Origin: Methylocapsa aurea
GTDB lineage: Bacteria; Pseudomonadota; Alphaproteobacteria; Rhizobiales; Beijerinckiaceae
Length of the DNA: 49,923 bases
Direction of reading: 5' to 3'
Assembly (NCBI RefSeq): GCF_000746085.1
Contig: NZ_JQKO01000022.1
Coordinates: forward strand, 1-49,923
A model generated the notes under the pieces. It saw only the letters and a list, made by a program, of their open reading frames with translations, was not told the origin of the DNA and searched no databases. A program made the translations under genes and the position numbers. Positions 25,651 to 34,047 of the stretch are shown here, in pieces. The stretch's first letter is position 1, and the number at the start of each line of letters is the position of its first letter.

Positions 25651-26948
25651 GCGGCCGCCCCGCCGCTTTTCATGGCGAGCCACATATCGTTGAAGTCGGC
25701 GCCGGGCTTCGCCATTGAGAGCCGGATCATCAGATGCGGGTGTGCGCGCGAAAACCGCTTGCCCGCCCGCTCGAGCGCGAGGCGCGTGAACACAGGCTCG
25801 CTGTCGCCGTCGCCCAAAAGCCAAAGATCCTCGACGCTTTCGGCGATCGGGATCAAGGGGAAATCGGGATCATCCTTCGGCTCGCTGTTTGGCACGAAGA
25901 CGGGCCGCACGCGCCCGAGCCTATCGGTCTGCGTCCTGGTCGGATGCCGGACCCGCGCGACGGCTTTGCCAGCCAGATTGCCGAGGTCTATCGAGGTCCT
26001 AAACTCCGCGCCCTGCAACAGCTTGGATCGGGACGCCTTCAGTGCGCAAAAGACCGAAAGAACGGTCTCGATTCCCTCGCCGAGGAAAAGCCGCCGCACG
26101 CCCGCCCGATCGCCGGGAAAGTCACTATCAAACCCACCTTTGACCAATAGGATCGATCCACCCTTGACCGATCCTCGCGTCTTTTTCGCCGGCAGGATTT
26201 CGCCTGTCTCGGGATGGACGATCAGCGCCTTGCCTTTCGGCTGATCGAGGTCGATCCATAGCCGCTGCACGCCGGAAAACTTGCCATTTGCGCCTTCGAT
26301 GGCCGCCAGGATCGCCGCGCCCGAGTGGATGATCTTTCCGCCCTGATCTTTCGGGCGATCCCATAAAGGCGCCGCCGGATGAAACCGCAGCCGCGCGCCA
26401 GGCGGAGCCTCGACGCCGCGCAAGCTCAAATAGGCTTCCGCCGGCGTGCCGGCGATCGGCGCGGCCGCCGTCCAAAGCTGCCACGCTGCCCGGCGCTCGC
26501 GCTCGCGAAATCGCCGCGCCGAATCGGCGTCATCCTGTTCACGGCGATGGCGATCGGCTCGCGCCATGTCGACGGCGTATTCGCGCATGCGCCGCGCGTC
26601 ATCGCTTTCGGTCGATCCGCGGCCGGGCGGAGGCTCGCCAAGAATGGTCTCCACCGCGACGAGAAAGTTGGACCCGTCCAGATATTCCGCGAGCGCGATG
26701 GCGTCGCCGCCCATCCCCGAGGCGCGGCAATGCCAGACATCCTTTCGAAGATTGACCGCAAAGCGATCAGCGCCGCCACAACGAGGGCAAGGCACGCCGG
26801 CGTCGCCAAGCATCGCGCGCGACCAAAGCCCGCGCCGCTCCAACTCGCCGCGCACTGTGAAGGCTCTAGCGCGTGAGAGCCAATCCTCGAAAGCCGGGTC
26901 GTGCGCGCGCATGGCTGTTGATCGCGAGCGCTCGATTTCGACTGACAA
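25647..26948 (-). CDS. Primase: CHC2-type zinc finger plus Toprim domain
   Basis: 433 residues from a TTG at 26948; an ATG at 26912 is the alternative. The N-terminal zinc finger has CPRCGGADRF (C54, C57) and WHC (H73, C74), as in DnaG/P4-type primases. A central charged helical linker leads to the Toprim-like module with LFLGEGIETVLSVF, the acidic metal-binding motif, followed by a domain ending in KPGADFNDMW. It synthesises primers for element replication. Its stop overlaps the start of the helicase gene, so the two chains are coupled and probably form one primase-helicase complex. Confidence 0.85.
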   Translation of the reverse strand: MSVEIERSRSTAMRAHDPAFEDWLSRARAFTVRGELERRGLWSRAMLGDAGVPCPRCGGADRFAVNLRKDVWHCRASGMGGDAIALAEYLDGSNFLVAVETILGEPPPGRGSTESDDARRMREYAVDMARADRHRREQDDADSARRFRERERRAAWQLWTAAAPIAGTPAEAYLSLRGVEAPPGARLRFHPAAPLWDRPKDQGGKIIHSGAAILAAIEGANGKFSGVQRLWIDLDQPKGKALIVHPETGEILPAKKTRGSVKGGSILLVKGGFDSDFPGDRAGVRRLFLGEGIETVLSVFCALKASRSKLLQGAEFRTSIDLGNLAGKAVARVRHPTRTQTDRLGRVRPVFVPNSEPKDDPDFPLIPIAESVEDLWLLGDGDSEPVFTRLALERAGKRFSRAHPHLMIRLSMAKPGADFNDMWLAMKSGGAAA

Positions 26949-26949
26949 G

Positions 26950-27162
26950 TCAGACGGCCTTTGCGTCGCCGCCCGTTTGACGCAAATTCAGAAACCTAGC
27001 GATTTCAGGCGCGCTAAAAATCGTCCGGTGACCGATCCGGATTGGTCTCAACTCGCCTTTGTTAACAAGAGTGTAGAGTGTGTTGCGCCCGATAGATAAA
27101 AGCTTGAGCGTCTCACCAACGCTGTATGTCGGATTTTTGAGGCCATAGTCCTCCGCGGTCAT
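26950..27162 (-). CDS. AlpA-like excisionase/HTH regulator
   Basis: 70 residues. TYSVGETLKLLSIGRNTLYT followed by LVNKGELRPIRIGHRTIFSAPEIARFL is the classical AlpA/HTH_17 winged HTH. AAGGAG precedes the ATG. In P4-like elements AlpA activates integrase expression or assists excision. It stops just upstream of the primase start, forming one operon. Confidence 0.85.
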   Translation of the reverse strand: MTAEDYGLKNPTYSVGETLKLLSIGRNTLYTLVNKGELRPIRIGHRTIFSAPEIARFLNLRQTGGDAKAV

Positions 27163-27184
27163 CTTTGGCTCCTTCCATTATTAA

Positions 27185-27202
27185 ACAATATACATGCATT
27201 GT
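27185..27202. promoter_or_regulatory. Dyad in the AlpA promoter region
   Basis: ACAAT (27185-27189) and ATTGT (27198-27202) are symmetric within an A+T-rich 60-base gap upstream of the AlpA-like gene. It could bind the MerR-like regulator encoded next door, or the AlpA-like protein itself. Weak evidence. Confidence 0.3.
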
Positions 27203-27222
27203 GTATTAAGCACATAAAAACC

Positions 27223-27819
27223 TCATCCTTGTTTCGGCTCAACCAAAGGTGTTAAGGCAGCGCTCAGGTTCAATACAATGGACCATTGCTTTGCAATAAC
27301 GTTTACAGGGAATTCAACGGATACCTTTCCCCACTCCTCAATATCTTTCATTTCACCATTAATCATTACCGGCCATATTTCTGGTTTTTTCAATTCATCT
27401 AAGGAATTAGCCTGTAGTAGACTTGCCCAGCCGATTTTACCGTGATCATCAATAAAAAGCACGACTACCTCGTACTTTCCCAGCAAAGCGCGGCCAACTG
27501 GCGTCATATTCATGTATTTTGACCAACCGCAGGGCGGCTCTTCTTGCGCATCATGTACCCCGCGAAACCAATCAATAAAATCCTTTATATCTGCAAATGG
27601 GATATGAGTTTTCTTCAGAGCCGACGCCAACAAAGCCCAAGTTCGCTCTCCATACATGGGCGCAGACGCTGGGAATTCTCTGAAGTGCCCCCGCCCCTTT
27701 CTGCGCGTCACGGGATTTGGACGCAGAATGCCCATATCGCACCAAAACTGAAGAGTGCGCACGGATTCGCCAGTATCTTCGACGAGATCGCCAATCCCAA
27801 CGATTTCCTTCACGCGCAT
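27223..27819 (-). CDS. MerR-like transcription regulator
   Basis: 198 residues from the ATG at 27819 (a TTG two codons earlier is also possible). GIGDLVEDTGESVRTLQFWC then DMGILRPNPVTRRKGRGHFREF is a MerR-type winged HTH (HTH, then the wing with G.GHxR.F). The C-terminal ~120 residues are not a known effector domain I can name. Base composition is noticeably more A+T-rich than neighbours. It lies between integrase and AlpA, a place where satellites keep a regulator of excision and replication. Confidence 0.7.
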   Translation of the reverse strand: MRVKEIVGIGDLVEDTGESVRTLQFWCDMGILRPNPVTRRKGRGHFREFPASAPMYGERTWALLASALKKTHIPFADIKDFIDWFRGVHDAQEEPPCGWSKYMNMTPVGRALLGKYEVVVLFIDDHGKIGWASLLQANSLDELKKPEIWPVMINGEMKDIEEWGKVSVEFPVNVIAKQWSIVLNLSAALTPLVEPKQG

Positions 27820-27904
27820 CCCCAAAATTTATCTCTCTAAACAGCTATAAACAATAAACAGTCTTTGTGTCAACTCGCGATGTCGCCGTTAATCACACGC
27901 GATC

Positions 27905-29104
27905 TCACCTACGATCATCACGCCGTTCCATCCCCTCACAAAACGCCGCCCATTCCTCCATGAGCGCCCGGCGCTTTTCGAGCGCGTCGCCGCGCCGGTA
28001 GGCTTGCTCTGCTTTGTCGCCAATGACGTGCGCGAGCGCCGCCTCGGCGAGCTCGCGCGGAAAGTGCGTTTCTTCGCCGGCCCAGTCGCGGAAGGCGGAG
28101 CGGAAGCCATGGACGGTCACGCCTTCGACCTTCATGCGTCGAAGCGTCATTTCCATCGCCATGTTGGAGAGCGGCTTCCCGCGTCTCTGACCCGCAAAGA
28201 CGAATTCACCCATTCGCGCTTCGGAGAGCTTTTCAATAATCGTCAGAGCTTGGCTCGGCAGCGGAACCCGATGCTCTCGCGCGGCTTTCATCCGAGCGGC
28301 CGGAACGGTCCATATCTTGGCGTCGACGTCGATTTCGGACCATCGGGCGCCGAGCACTTCTCCGCTGCGCGCCGCCGTCAGAATCGCAAATTCAAGGGCG
28401 AGCGCCCCCATGCCTTCTGTTTCGCGAAGCCGCGTCAAAAAGGTCGGCAAATCGCGATAGGGCATTGCCGCATGATGGCCGCGCGAGAGCTTCGCAGGAC
28501 GAGGCAACATCATTTCGAGGTGTCCCGTCCAACGAGCGGGATTTGGCGCTCGATCGTCGATCTGACCCGCAACGCGGGCCGAATCGATCACGGCCTCTAT
28601 TCGTCCGCGAAGGCGCGAGGCGGTCTCGGGCTTGGTCCGCCAAATCGGTTGAAGGGCCTTGAGAATGTCTTGCGTCGATACGTCCGCGACGGCGATCGGC
28701 CGCAAGGTCGCAGCATACCGCTGCAACGTCATCTTCCATTGCGCCCGGTGCTTTTCATTGCGCCAGCCGCTCTCTTTCGAGGCGACAAAAGTATCGGCGC
28801 ACTCGCCAAAGGTGAGGCGCGCGGCGTTCGCGCGCCGTTCGGCTGCTCGCGCGTCGAGCGGATCAATTCCTTTGACAAGAGATTCACGCATTCTGCCGGC
28901 GAGCTCGCGCGCCTGCGCCAAGGACACAATATCCCGCGAACCAAGCCCAGCTTCGCGCTGGCGTCCACCGCGCGCCCACATAAAAACCCAGCTGGCGGCG
29001 CCCGAGGCGTCGACGCGAAGATAGAGATTTCCGCCGTCCGCGTGGCGGCCTGGCTTCGTCACGCTCGCGCAGAACCGCGCGGTGAGCCGATGGAGCTTCG
29101 CCAC
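27905..29104 (-). CDS. int: P4-type tyrosine-recombinase integrase
   Basis: 399 residues from a GTG start with GAGG six bases upstream. The N-terminal arm-binding DUF4102-like domain contains DGGNLYLRVDASGAASWVF; the catalytic domain has TAARSGEV (R246), HGFRSAFRDW (H332, R335), H359 and the nucleophile Y369 in AEQAYRRGD. All catalytic residues are present, so it appears functional. It sits next to the 3' end of tRNA-Ser and is transcribed away from it, as is usual for P4-type elements that target tRNA genes. Confidence 0.94.
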   Translation of the reverse strand: MAKLHRLTARFCASVTKPGRHADGGNLYLRVDASGAASWVFMWARGGRQREAGLGSRDIVSLAQARELAGRMRESLVKGIDPLDARAAERRANAARLTFGECADTFVASKESGWRNEKHRAQWKMTLQRYAATLRPIAVADVSTQDILKALQPIWRTKPETASRLRGRIEAVIDSARVAGQIDDRAPNPARWTGHLEMMLPRPAKLSRGHHAAMPYRDLPTFLTRLRETEGMGALALEFAILTAARSGEVLGARWSEIDVDAKIWTVPAARMKAAREHRVPLPSQALTIIEKLSEARMGEFVFAGQRRGKPLSNMAMEMTLRRMKVEGVTVHGFRSAFRDWAGEETHFPRELAEAALAHVIGDKAEQAYRRGDALEKRRALMEEWAAFCEGMERRDDRR

Positions 29105-29113
29105 AAGAGCCTC

Positions 29114-29150
29114 GCCGTTCTTTCCTAGTGCTTTCCTAGTTCAGAACGGC
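29114..29150. promoter_or_regulatory. Symmetric repeat cluster upstream of integrase
   Basis: Two direct copies of TTTCCTAGT (29121-29129 and 29132-29140, 11-base period) lie inside an 8-bp inverted repeat GCCGTTCT (29114-29121)/AGAACGGC (29143-29150). The cluster begins ten bases before the integrase start codon and is ~100 bases from the att site. Likely integrase arm sites or an operator for integrase expression. Confidence 0.5.
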
Positions 29151-29250
29151 GCTTCAGGCAAATTGTGAGAAACATGAACAAACGAGAAATCCGTCAATGC
29201 ATTGATTTTTTGGGAGAAAATGACGTTGACAAATGCCGGCAAACAGGGCT

Positions 29251-29263
29251 CTGGCGGAGAGGG
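29251..29263. repeat. Proximal attachment site in the tRNA-Ser 3' end
   Basis: Thirteen bases (CTGGCGGAGAGGG) identical to 13115-13127, covering the last 12 bases of tRNA-Ser including CCA, plus one outside. The tRNA stays intact at this end, as is typical of integration at tRNA 3' ends. Confidence 0.8.
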
Positions 29264-29341
29264 AGGGATTCGAACCCCCGATAGGCTTGCGCCTATGCCG
29301 CATTTCGAGTGCGGTGCATTCGACCACTCTGCCACCTCTCC
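29252..29341 (-). tRNA. tRNA-Ser (anticodon CGA)
   Basis: The minus strand folds as a class II tRNA of 90 bases including encoded GCCA. It has acceptor GGAGAGG/CCTCTCC, D-arm GGCAGAGTGGTCGAATGC, anticodon stem-loop GCACTCGAAATGC with anticodon CGA, a long variable arm (GGCATAGGCGCAAGCCTATC) and T-arm GGTTCGAATCC. Serine identity fits the anticodon and the long variable arm. It is the target of the integrated element. Confidence 0.95.
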
Positions 29342-29448
29342 GCAAACCGCGACGGACAGGACAGGCCGCGGATGGTCTGCGGCGCAGATAGCATGGCGAT
29401 GGCGCCCTTACAAGCGCGCCGCCCTCGCGGACGCTTCAATCGGCGGCT

Positions 29449-30312
29449 TCACACAACCGCTTCGTTTGGCGCGGGAGCGGCCTCCGCCTTCTGGCTATCG
29501 GGATGCGGCATCGAAATGATGTTGTAGCCCGAATCGACATAGTGGATCTCGCCGGTGACGCCGCTCGAGAGATCCGACAGGAGATAAAGCGCCGAACCGC
29601 CGACATCGTCGATGGTCACGGTGCGGCGCAGCGGCGCATGCGCCTTCTGAAAGTTGAACATGAAGCGCGCATCGGCGATTCCGGCCCCCGCCAAGGTGCG
29701 GACCGGGCCGGCGGATATGGCGTTGACGCGAATGCCTTGCGGGCCGAAATCGGCGGCGAGATAGCGGACGCTCGCCTCCAGCGCCGCCTTGGCGATGCCC
29801 ATGACATTATAATTCGGCATGACGCGCGTCGCGCCGCCAAAGGTCAGGGTCACCATCGAGCCGCCATTTGGCATGAGCGCCGCCGCGCGCTTGGCGATCT
29901 CGGTGAAGGAGAAGGCCGAGATCGTCATCGTGCGCAGAAAGTTTTCCCGCGTCGTATCGGCGTAGCGCCCCTTCAGCTCCGCCTTGTCGGAAAAGGCGAT
30001 GCAATGGACGACGAAATCAAGGCCGCCCCAGGCCTTTTCGAGCGCGGCGAAGGTTGCGTCGATCGAGGCGAGATCCTCGACGTCGCAAGGCAGGACCAAG
30101 CTCGAGCCAAGTTTATTGGCGAGCGGCTTGACCCGCTTGCCGAGCGCCTCGCCCTGATAGGTGAAGGCGAGTTCGGCGCCCTGGCCGGCAAGGGCCTTGG
30201 CGATGCCGAAGGCGATCGAATGATCGTTGGCGACCCCCATGACGAGGCCGCGCTTGCCCGCCATCAGCGAACCGTGGCCGGAACTCTGTGACTCCGACTC
30301 AGGCGTCGACAT
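29449..30312 (-). CDS. fabI: Enoyl-[acyl-carrier-protein] reductase (NADH) FabI
   Basis: FabI reduces trans-2-enoyl-ACP in the last step of each fatty acid elongation cycle, in the cytosol. The 287 residues show the FabI cofactor block ([20 protein letters not shown]), PCDVED, and the catalytic Tyr-x6-Lys (Y168, K175 in NYNVMGIAK), and end with a typical YxxDSGYNI. The start overlaps the end of fabB by 14 bases, so the genes are translationally coupled; an internal ATG at 30264 is possible but would remove that overlap. Confidence 0.95.
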   Translation of the reverse strand: MSTPESESQSSGHGSLMAGKRGLVMGVANDHSIAFGIAKALAGQGAELAFTYQGEALGKRVKPLANKLGSSLVLPCDVEDLASIDATFAALEKAWGGLDFVVHCIAFSDKAELKGRYADTTRENFLRTMTISAFSFTEIAKRAAALMPNGGSMVTLTFGGATRVMPNYNVMGIAKAALEASVRYLAADFGPQGIRVNAISAGPVRTLAGAGIADARFMFNFQKAHAPLRRTVTIDDVGGSALYLLSDLSSGVTGEIHYVDSGYNIISMPHPDSQKAEAAPAPNEAVV

Positions 30313-31522
30313 GTTTCAAGACGATGCTGGCGTTGGTGCCGCCAAAGCCGAAGGAATTCGACAGGACCGCGCGCAATTGAACGTCGTCGCGGCGCTTGCG
30401 GACGATGTCCATATCCGCGAAAGCGGGGTCGAGCTCCTCGATATTTGCACTTTCGCAGATGAAGCCGCTTTGCATCATCAACAGCGAATAGATTGCTTCC
30501 TGAACCCCGGTCGCGCCGAGCGAATGGCCGGTCAGGGACTTGGTCCCAGCAATCGGCGGGCAGTTTTCGCCCGAACCGAACACCGTGCGGATCGCTTCGA
30601 TCTCTTTCAAATCGCCGATTCCGGTCGAGGTCGCGTGCGGATTTATGTAATCGATCGGGGCCTTCACGTTTTCGAGCGCCATGCGCATGCAGCGCACCGC
30701 GCCTTCGCCGGATGGCGCGACCATGTCGTAGCCATCCGAAGTCAGCCCGTAGCCGGCGATCTCGGCGTAAATCTTGGCGCCGCGCGCCTTGGCGCGCTCC
30801 AATTCCTCCAGCACCAGCACCCCGGCTCCGCCGGCGATCACGAAACCGTCCCGGTTCTTGTCATAGGCGCGGGAGGCGACCGAGGGACGATCATTGTAGG
30901 ATGAGGACATGGCGCCCATGGCATCGAACAGGGCCGACATGGTCCAATCAAGTTCCTCGCAGCCGCCGGCGAACATCATGTCCTGCTTGCCATATTGGAT
31001 CATCTCATAGGCGTTGCCGATGCAATGATTCGAAGTCGCACAGGCCGAAGAGATCGAATAATTGACGCCCTTGATCTTGAACCAGGTGGCGAGCGTCGCC
31101 GAAGAGGTCGAGGACATGGCTTTCGGGACCGCGAAAGGCCCGATCTTCTTCGGTCCCTTGGTGCGCGCGATATCCGCCGCCTCGACCAGAGTGCGCGTCG
31201 AGGGACCGCCGGAGCCCATGATGATGCCGGCGCGCTCATCCGAAATATCCGCGGCCGAGAGGCCGGCGTCCTGGATCGCCTGATCCATGGCGACGTGGCA
31301 CCACGCGGTGCCCCCGGCATGAAAGCGCATGGCGCGGCGATCGATCATGCCCTCGGGATCGAGGGTCGGGGCGCCGTGAATCTGACTGCGAAAGCCAAGT
31401 TCGACATATTTATCGGCCTTGACGATGCCGGACTTTGCCTCCCGCAAGGAGGCGACGACCTCCTGTGTGTTGTTTCCGATTGAGGAAACAATGCCCATTC
31501 CGGTGACGACAACCCGTCTCAT
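30299..31522 (-). CDS. fabB: 3-oxoacyl-[acyl-carrier-protein] synthase I FabB
   Basis: FabB condenses malonyl-ACP with acyl-ACP and is needed for unsaturated fatty acid elongation together with FabA. The 407 residues carry the Cys-His-His triad: C161 in [11 protein letters not shown]296 in [11 protein letters not shown] and H333 in [11 protein letters not shown]. It starts [16 protein letters not shown], a standard N-terminus. Middle gene of the leftward fabA-fabB-fabI group; the 178-base gap from fabA contains an intergenic repeat. Confidence 0.96.
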   Translation of the reverse strand: MRRVVVTGMGIVSSIGNNTQEVVASLREAKSGIVKADKYVELGFRSQIHGAPTLDPEGMIDRRAMRFHAGGTAWCHVAMDQAIQDAGLSAADISDERAGIIMGSGGPSTRTLVEAADIARTKGPKKIGPFAVPKAMSSTSSATLATWFKIKGVNYSISSACATSNHCIGNAYEMIQYGKQDMMFAGGCEELDWTMSALFDAMGAMSSSYNDRPSVASRAYDKNRDGFVIAGGAGVLVLEELERAKARGAKIYAEIAGYGLTSDGYDMVAPSGEGAVRCMRMALENVKAPIDYINPHATSTGIGDLKEIEAIRTVFGSGENCPPIAGTKSLTGHSLGATGVQEAIYSLLMMQSGFICESANIEELDPAFADMDIVRKRRDDVQLRAVLSNSFGFGGTNASIVLKHVDA

Positions 31523-31577
31523 GCCACTCTCCCGCTCACGTCGCGGCGCCTGAGCGCAGACCCGCGGGAGCCTTGCT

Positions 31578-31680
31578 TGGAGCGCTTTCGGATTCGACGG
31601 AATGAGAAAGCAGCTCTAAATCTTTATTTTATCGCATTTTCTGAACGCGTACTGCGCCCGCCTCGCTTGAAAATGCTCTA
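31578..31680. repeat. Intergenic repeat between fabA and fabB
   Basis: This ~100-base stretch begins GAGCGCTTTCGGATTCGACGG and ends GAAAATGCTCTA, both hallmarks of a short intergenic repeat family seen elsewhere in this window (35775-35835 and 37948-38098). It could fold and moderate read-through inside the fab operon. Confidence 0.6.
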
Positions 31681-31700
31681 AGGCCGAAATTTCTTGAGGT

Positions 31701-32213
31701 TCAGGCCGCGCCTTGAAACAGGCCGACCTTCAAATCCTTGGCCTCATATATGCGCGCTCCGTCGGCTTCCAACCACCCGTCGGCGATTCCGAGCACGAGC
31801 TTGGTCTTGAAGACACGCTTCAAATCGACCCCATAAATGATCCGCTTGACGGTGGGCAACACCTGATCGGAAAATTTCACCTCGCCGACGCCAAGCGCCC
31901 GGCCGCGACCAGGCAAGCCCAGCCAGCCGAGATAAAAGCCGAGAAGCTGCCATAGCGCGTCCACCCCGAGGCATCCTGGCATCACCGGATCCCCCTTAAA
32001 ATGGCAGCCGAAGAACCAAAGGTCTGGTTTGATTGCGAACTCGGCCAAAATCAAGCCCTTGCCATGGGCGCCGCCGGTTTCCAGAATTTCCGAGATGCGA
32101 TCGAACATCAGCAATGGCGGCAAGGGCAGTTGCGCATTCCCAGGTCCAAACAATTCGCCGCGCCCGCAGGCGATAAGGTCCTCGTAATCGAAATTGGCGC
32201 GACGCTCACTCAT
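31701..32213 (-). CDS. fabA: 3-hydroxydecanoyl-[acyl-carrier-protein] dehydratase/isomerase FabA
   Basis: FabA dehydrates beta-hydroxyacyl-ACP and isomerises trans-2- to cis-3-decenoyl-ACP, the branch point to unsaturated fatty acids. At 170 residues it has the usual length, with the catalytic His and Asp in [20 protein letters not shown] (H71, D85), plus [11 protein letters not shown] near the N-terminus. First gene of the leftward fab group. Confidence 0.96.
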   Translation of the reverse strand: MSERRANFDYEDLIACGRGELFGPGNAQLPLPPLLMFDRISEILETGGAHGKGLILAEFAIKPDLWFFGCHFKGDPVMPGCLGVDALWQLLGFYLGWLGLPGRGRALGVGEVKFSDQVLPTVKRIIYGVDLKRVFKTKLVLGIADGWLEADGARIYEAKDLKVGLFQGAA

Positions 32214-32564
32214 GCTCGTTTCACTCTCCGGTCCCCGCGCTGCAGCCAGACGGCATTATCCGGCGAAGTTCGCGGCCTTCTAACACACCGAGCGGCGCGC
32301 CGAAAGTGCAACAAAAGGATCATTTTTCGCCAAGGGCATGCAACTGACGCGGGAATTTTCGAGGGCATCGTCCCCGATCGCGCCCTGGCGTCACACGCAG
32401 GTCATCGCGCCAAGCTAGAGCATCCGCGCGGCAAAGGACTCGGCTCAGCTCGACCGAAGACGCCATAACCATCTGACGTTAAACGTATTTTTGGCAAGGC
32501 GGCTTTCAGCCCCAGGCTCGCGACCAAAGCCGCTGCGGCTCATTCATCAACCAGAGGACTTCGC
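32214..32564. other. Divergent spacer between fabA and the phosphodiesterase gene
   Basis: 351 bases that must contain both promoters. I see no gene, RNA or strong dyad beyond a single repeat-like CTAGAGCATCCGC near 32415. Confidence 0.4.
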
Positions 32565-33827
32565 ATGAAACCGAAGGTGCGACACCTTTATATGGCGGCA
32601 ATGCTGATGCTGACCACCCTCTCTCCGCAAATGGGAAAGGCCGATGCAATCGAAGACAGCGCCACCGCCAACCGTGGGCGCAACAGCCTCAATGTCCAGG
32701 TCGGGCCGCGCCCCTATTATCTCGTCGATCAGCTGAAGGACAGCGCTCTGAAAACGCGCCTCAAAGCCTGTTCGGAACAGACCCTGCGGCGGAGCAATTT
32801 CTCGATTTCGCACCGCGGCGCCCCGCTGCAGTTCCCCGAACATACCAGAGAATCCTACGAAGCGGCCGCCCGCATGGGCGCCGGGATCATCGAATGCGAT
32901 GTGACCTTCACTAAGGACCGCGAACTCGTATGTCGGCACGACCAGTGCGACTTGCACACGACCACGAATATTCTGACGATCCCGGCCCTCGCGGCCAAGT
33001 GCTCCGTGCCCTTCTCGCCGGCGTCGGGTGGCCAATCGGCGACCGCGACTTGCTGCACCAGCGATCTCACCCTTGCCGAATTCAAGACGCTGAAAGGCAA
33101 GATGGATGGCTCCAATCCGAAAGCCACGACGGTTGAGGAATATCAGAAGGGCACTCCCGACTGGCGCACCGAGGCCTATGACGCGACCGGAACGCTCATG
33201 ACGCTTAAGGAACATATCGCGCTCCTGAAGAAGTTTGGCGTCGGCCATACCCCCGAGCTCAAGGAAGCGCGGGTCCCAATGCCCTACCAAGGGACCTATA
33301 CGCAGGAAATGTATGCCCAGCAGATGATCGACACTTATAAGGCCGCCGGCGTCTCGCCAAGCCTTGTATGGCCGCAGTCTTTCAACTTGGCCGATATTCT
33401 CTATTGGATCAAGAAAGAGCCGGCTTTCGGCAAGCAGGCCGTCGCGCTCTCCGCCGTCGATGTGCCGAACGACGTTCCGGCGGCGATCGCGGCCCTGCCA
33501 GGCATGCGCGCGAAAGGCGTCAACATCATCGCGCCGCCGATCTGGGCCCTCGTCGCCCTCGACTCCCAGGGCAAGATCGTCCCATCCGAATATGCGCTGA
33601 CGGCGAAGCGGCTCGGCTTCGACATCATCACCTGGTCCCTCGAGCGCTCCGGCACGCTCACCGACGGCGGCGGCTATTATTTCCAAAGCGTGACGAATGC
33701 GATCAAGGGCCCCGGCGATTACTATAATGTGCTGGATGTCCTCACGCAGCGCGTCGGCATCATCGGGATCTTCTCGGATTGGCCGGGCACCGTGACCTAT
33801 TACGCCAATTGCGTCGGCAAGAAATAG
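32565..33827 (+). CDS. Secreted glycerophosphodiester phosphodiesterase
   Basis: 420 residues with an N-terminal signal peptide (MKPKVRHLYMAAMLMLTTLS, cleavage near GKADA). The GDPD TIM-barrel motifs are visible: SHRGA (H83, R84), the metal ligands E110 and D112 in GIIECDVTF, and H125 in VCRHDQC, then HTPELKEA and a C-terminal WSLERS. Such enzymes hydrolyse glycerophosphodiesters to glycerol-3-phosphate and an alcohol, for phosphate or lipid headgroup scavenging in the periplasm. Several cysteines (CRHDQCD, AAKCS, TCC) suggest disulfides. It seems to be a single-gene transcript. Confidence 0.88.
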   Translation: MKPKVRHLYMAAMLMLTTLSPQMGKADAIEDSATANRGRNSLNVQVGPRPYYLVDQLKDSALKTRLKACSEQTLRRSNFSISHRGAPLQFPEHTRESYEAAARMGAGIIECDVTFTKDRELVCRHDQCDLHTTTNILTIPALAAKCSVPFSPASGGQSATATCCTSDLTLAEFKTLKGKMDGSNPKATTVEEYQKGTPDWRTEAYDATGTLMTLKEHIALLKKFGVGHTPELKEARVPMPYQGTYTQEMYAQQMIDTYKAAGVSPSLVWPQSFNLADILYWIKKEPAFGKQAVALSAVDVPNDVPAAIAALPGMRAKGVNIIAPPIWALVALDSQGKIVPSEYALTAKRLGFDIITWSLERSGTLTDGGGYYFQSVTNAIKGPGDYYNVLDVLTQRVGIIGIFSDWPGTVTYYANCVGKK

Positions 33828-34047
33828 GCGGGAGCTTGGGGACCTGCGGAGGCGCGCCGTCTTTCGGACAGGCCTCCGATAGGTCTGAAAACGTCCTCCG
33901 CCCACCGGAGGCGGCTTGTGTGTTAGCTCGAGCCAGCCTTCGGCGGCGCTAAAGCGCGCTTGTCGACGGGAGACTATTGCCCAGGGGCCAATATTCCCCA
34001 TATTGTTCTTTGGAAATAGTCTTCCATTTCATGGCAGGATCCAAACA

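Larger units (their letters stand above)
13115..29263. mobile_element. Integrated phage-satellite-like element in tRNA-Ser, ~16.1 kb
   Basis: The boundaries are two copies of a 13-base sequence (13115-13127 and 29251-29263). The right copy is the 3' end of tRNA-Ser plus one flanking base, and the left one lies five bases past the TonB receptor stop. Between them nearly all genes run leftward: P4-type integrase beside the tRNA, MerR-like and AlpA-like regulators, split primase/helicase, iterons, HTH proteins, one HK97 capsid gene, DarTG, an XRE-ImmA pair, a divergent XRE repressor and small phage-style genes. No terminase, portal, head protease, tail or lysis gene was recognised. This gene set fits a satellite or a remnant rather than an autonomous phage. 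Confidence 0.85.

Noticed and set aside
32547-34001. A 484-codon minus-strand frame antisense to the phosphodiesterase gene
   Set aside because: The plus strand encodes a complete signal peptide and GDPD motifs; the minus frame shows no recognisable family.
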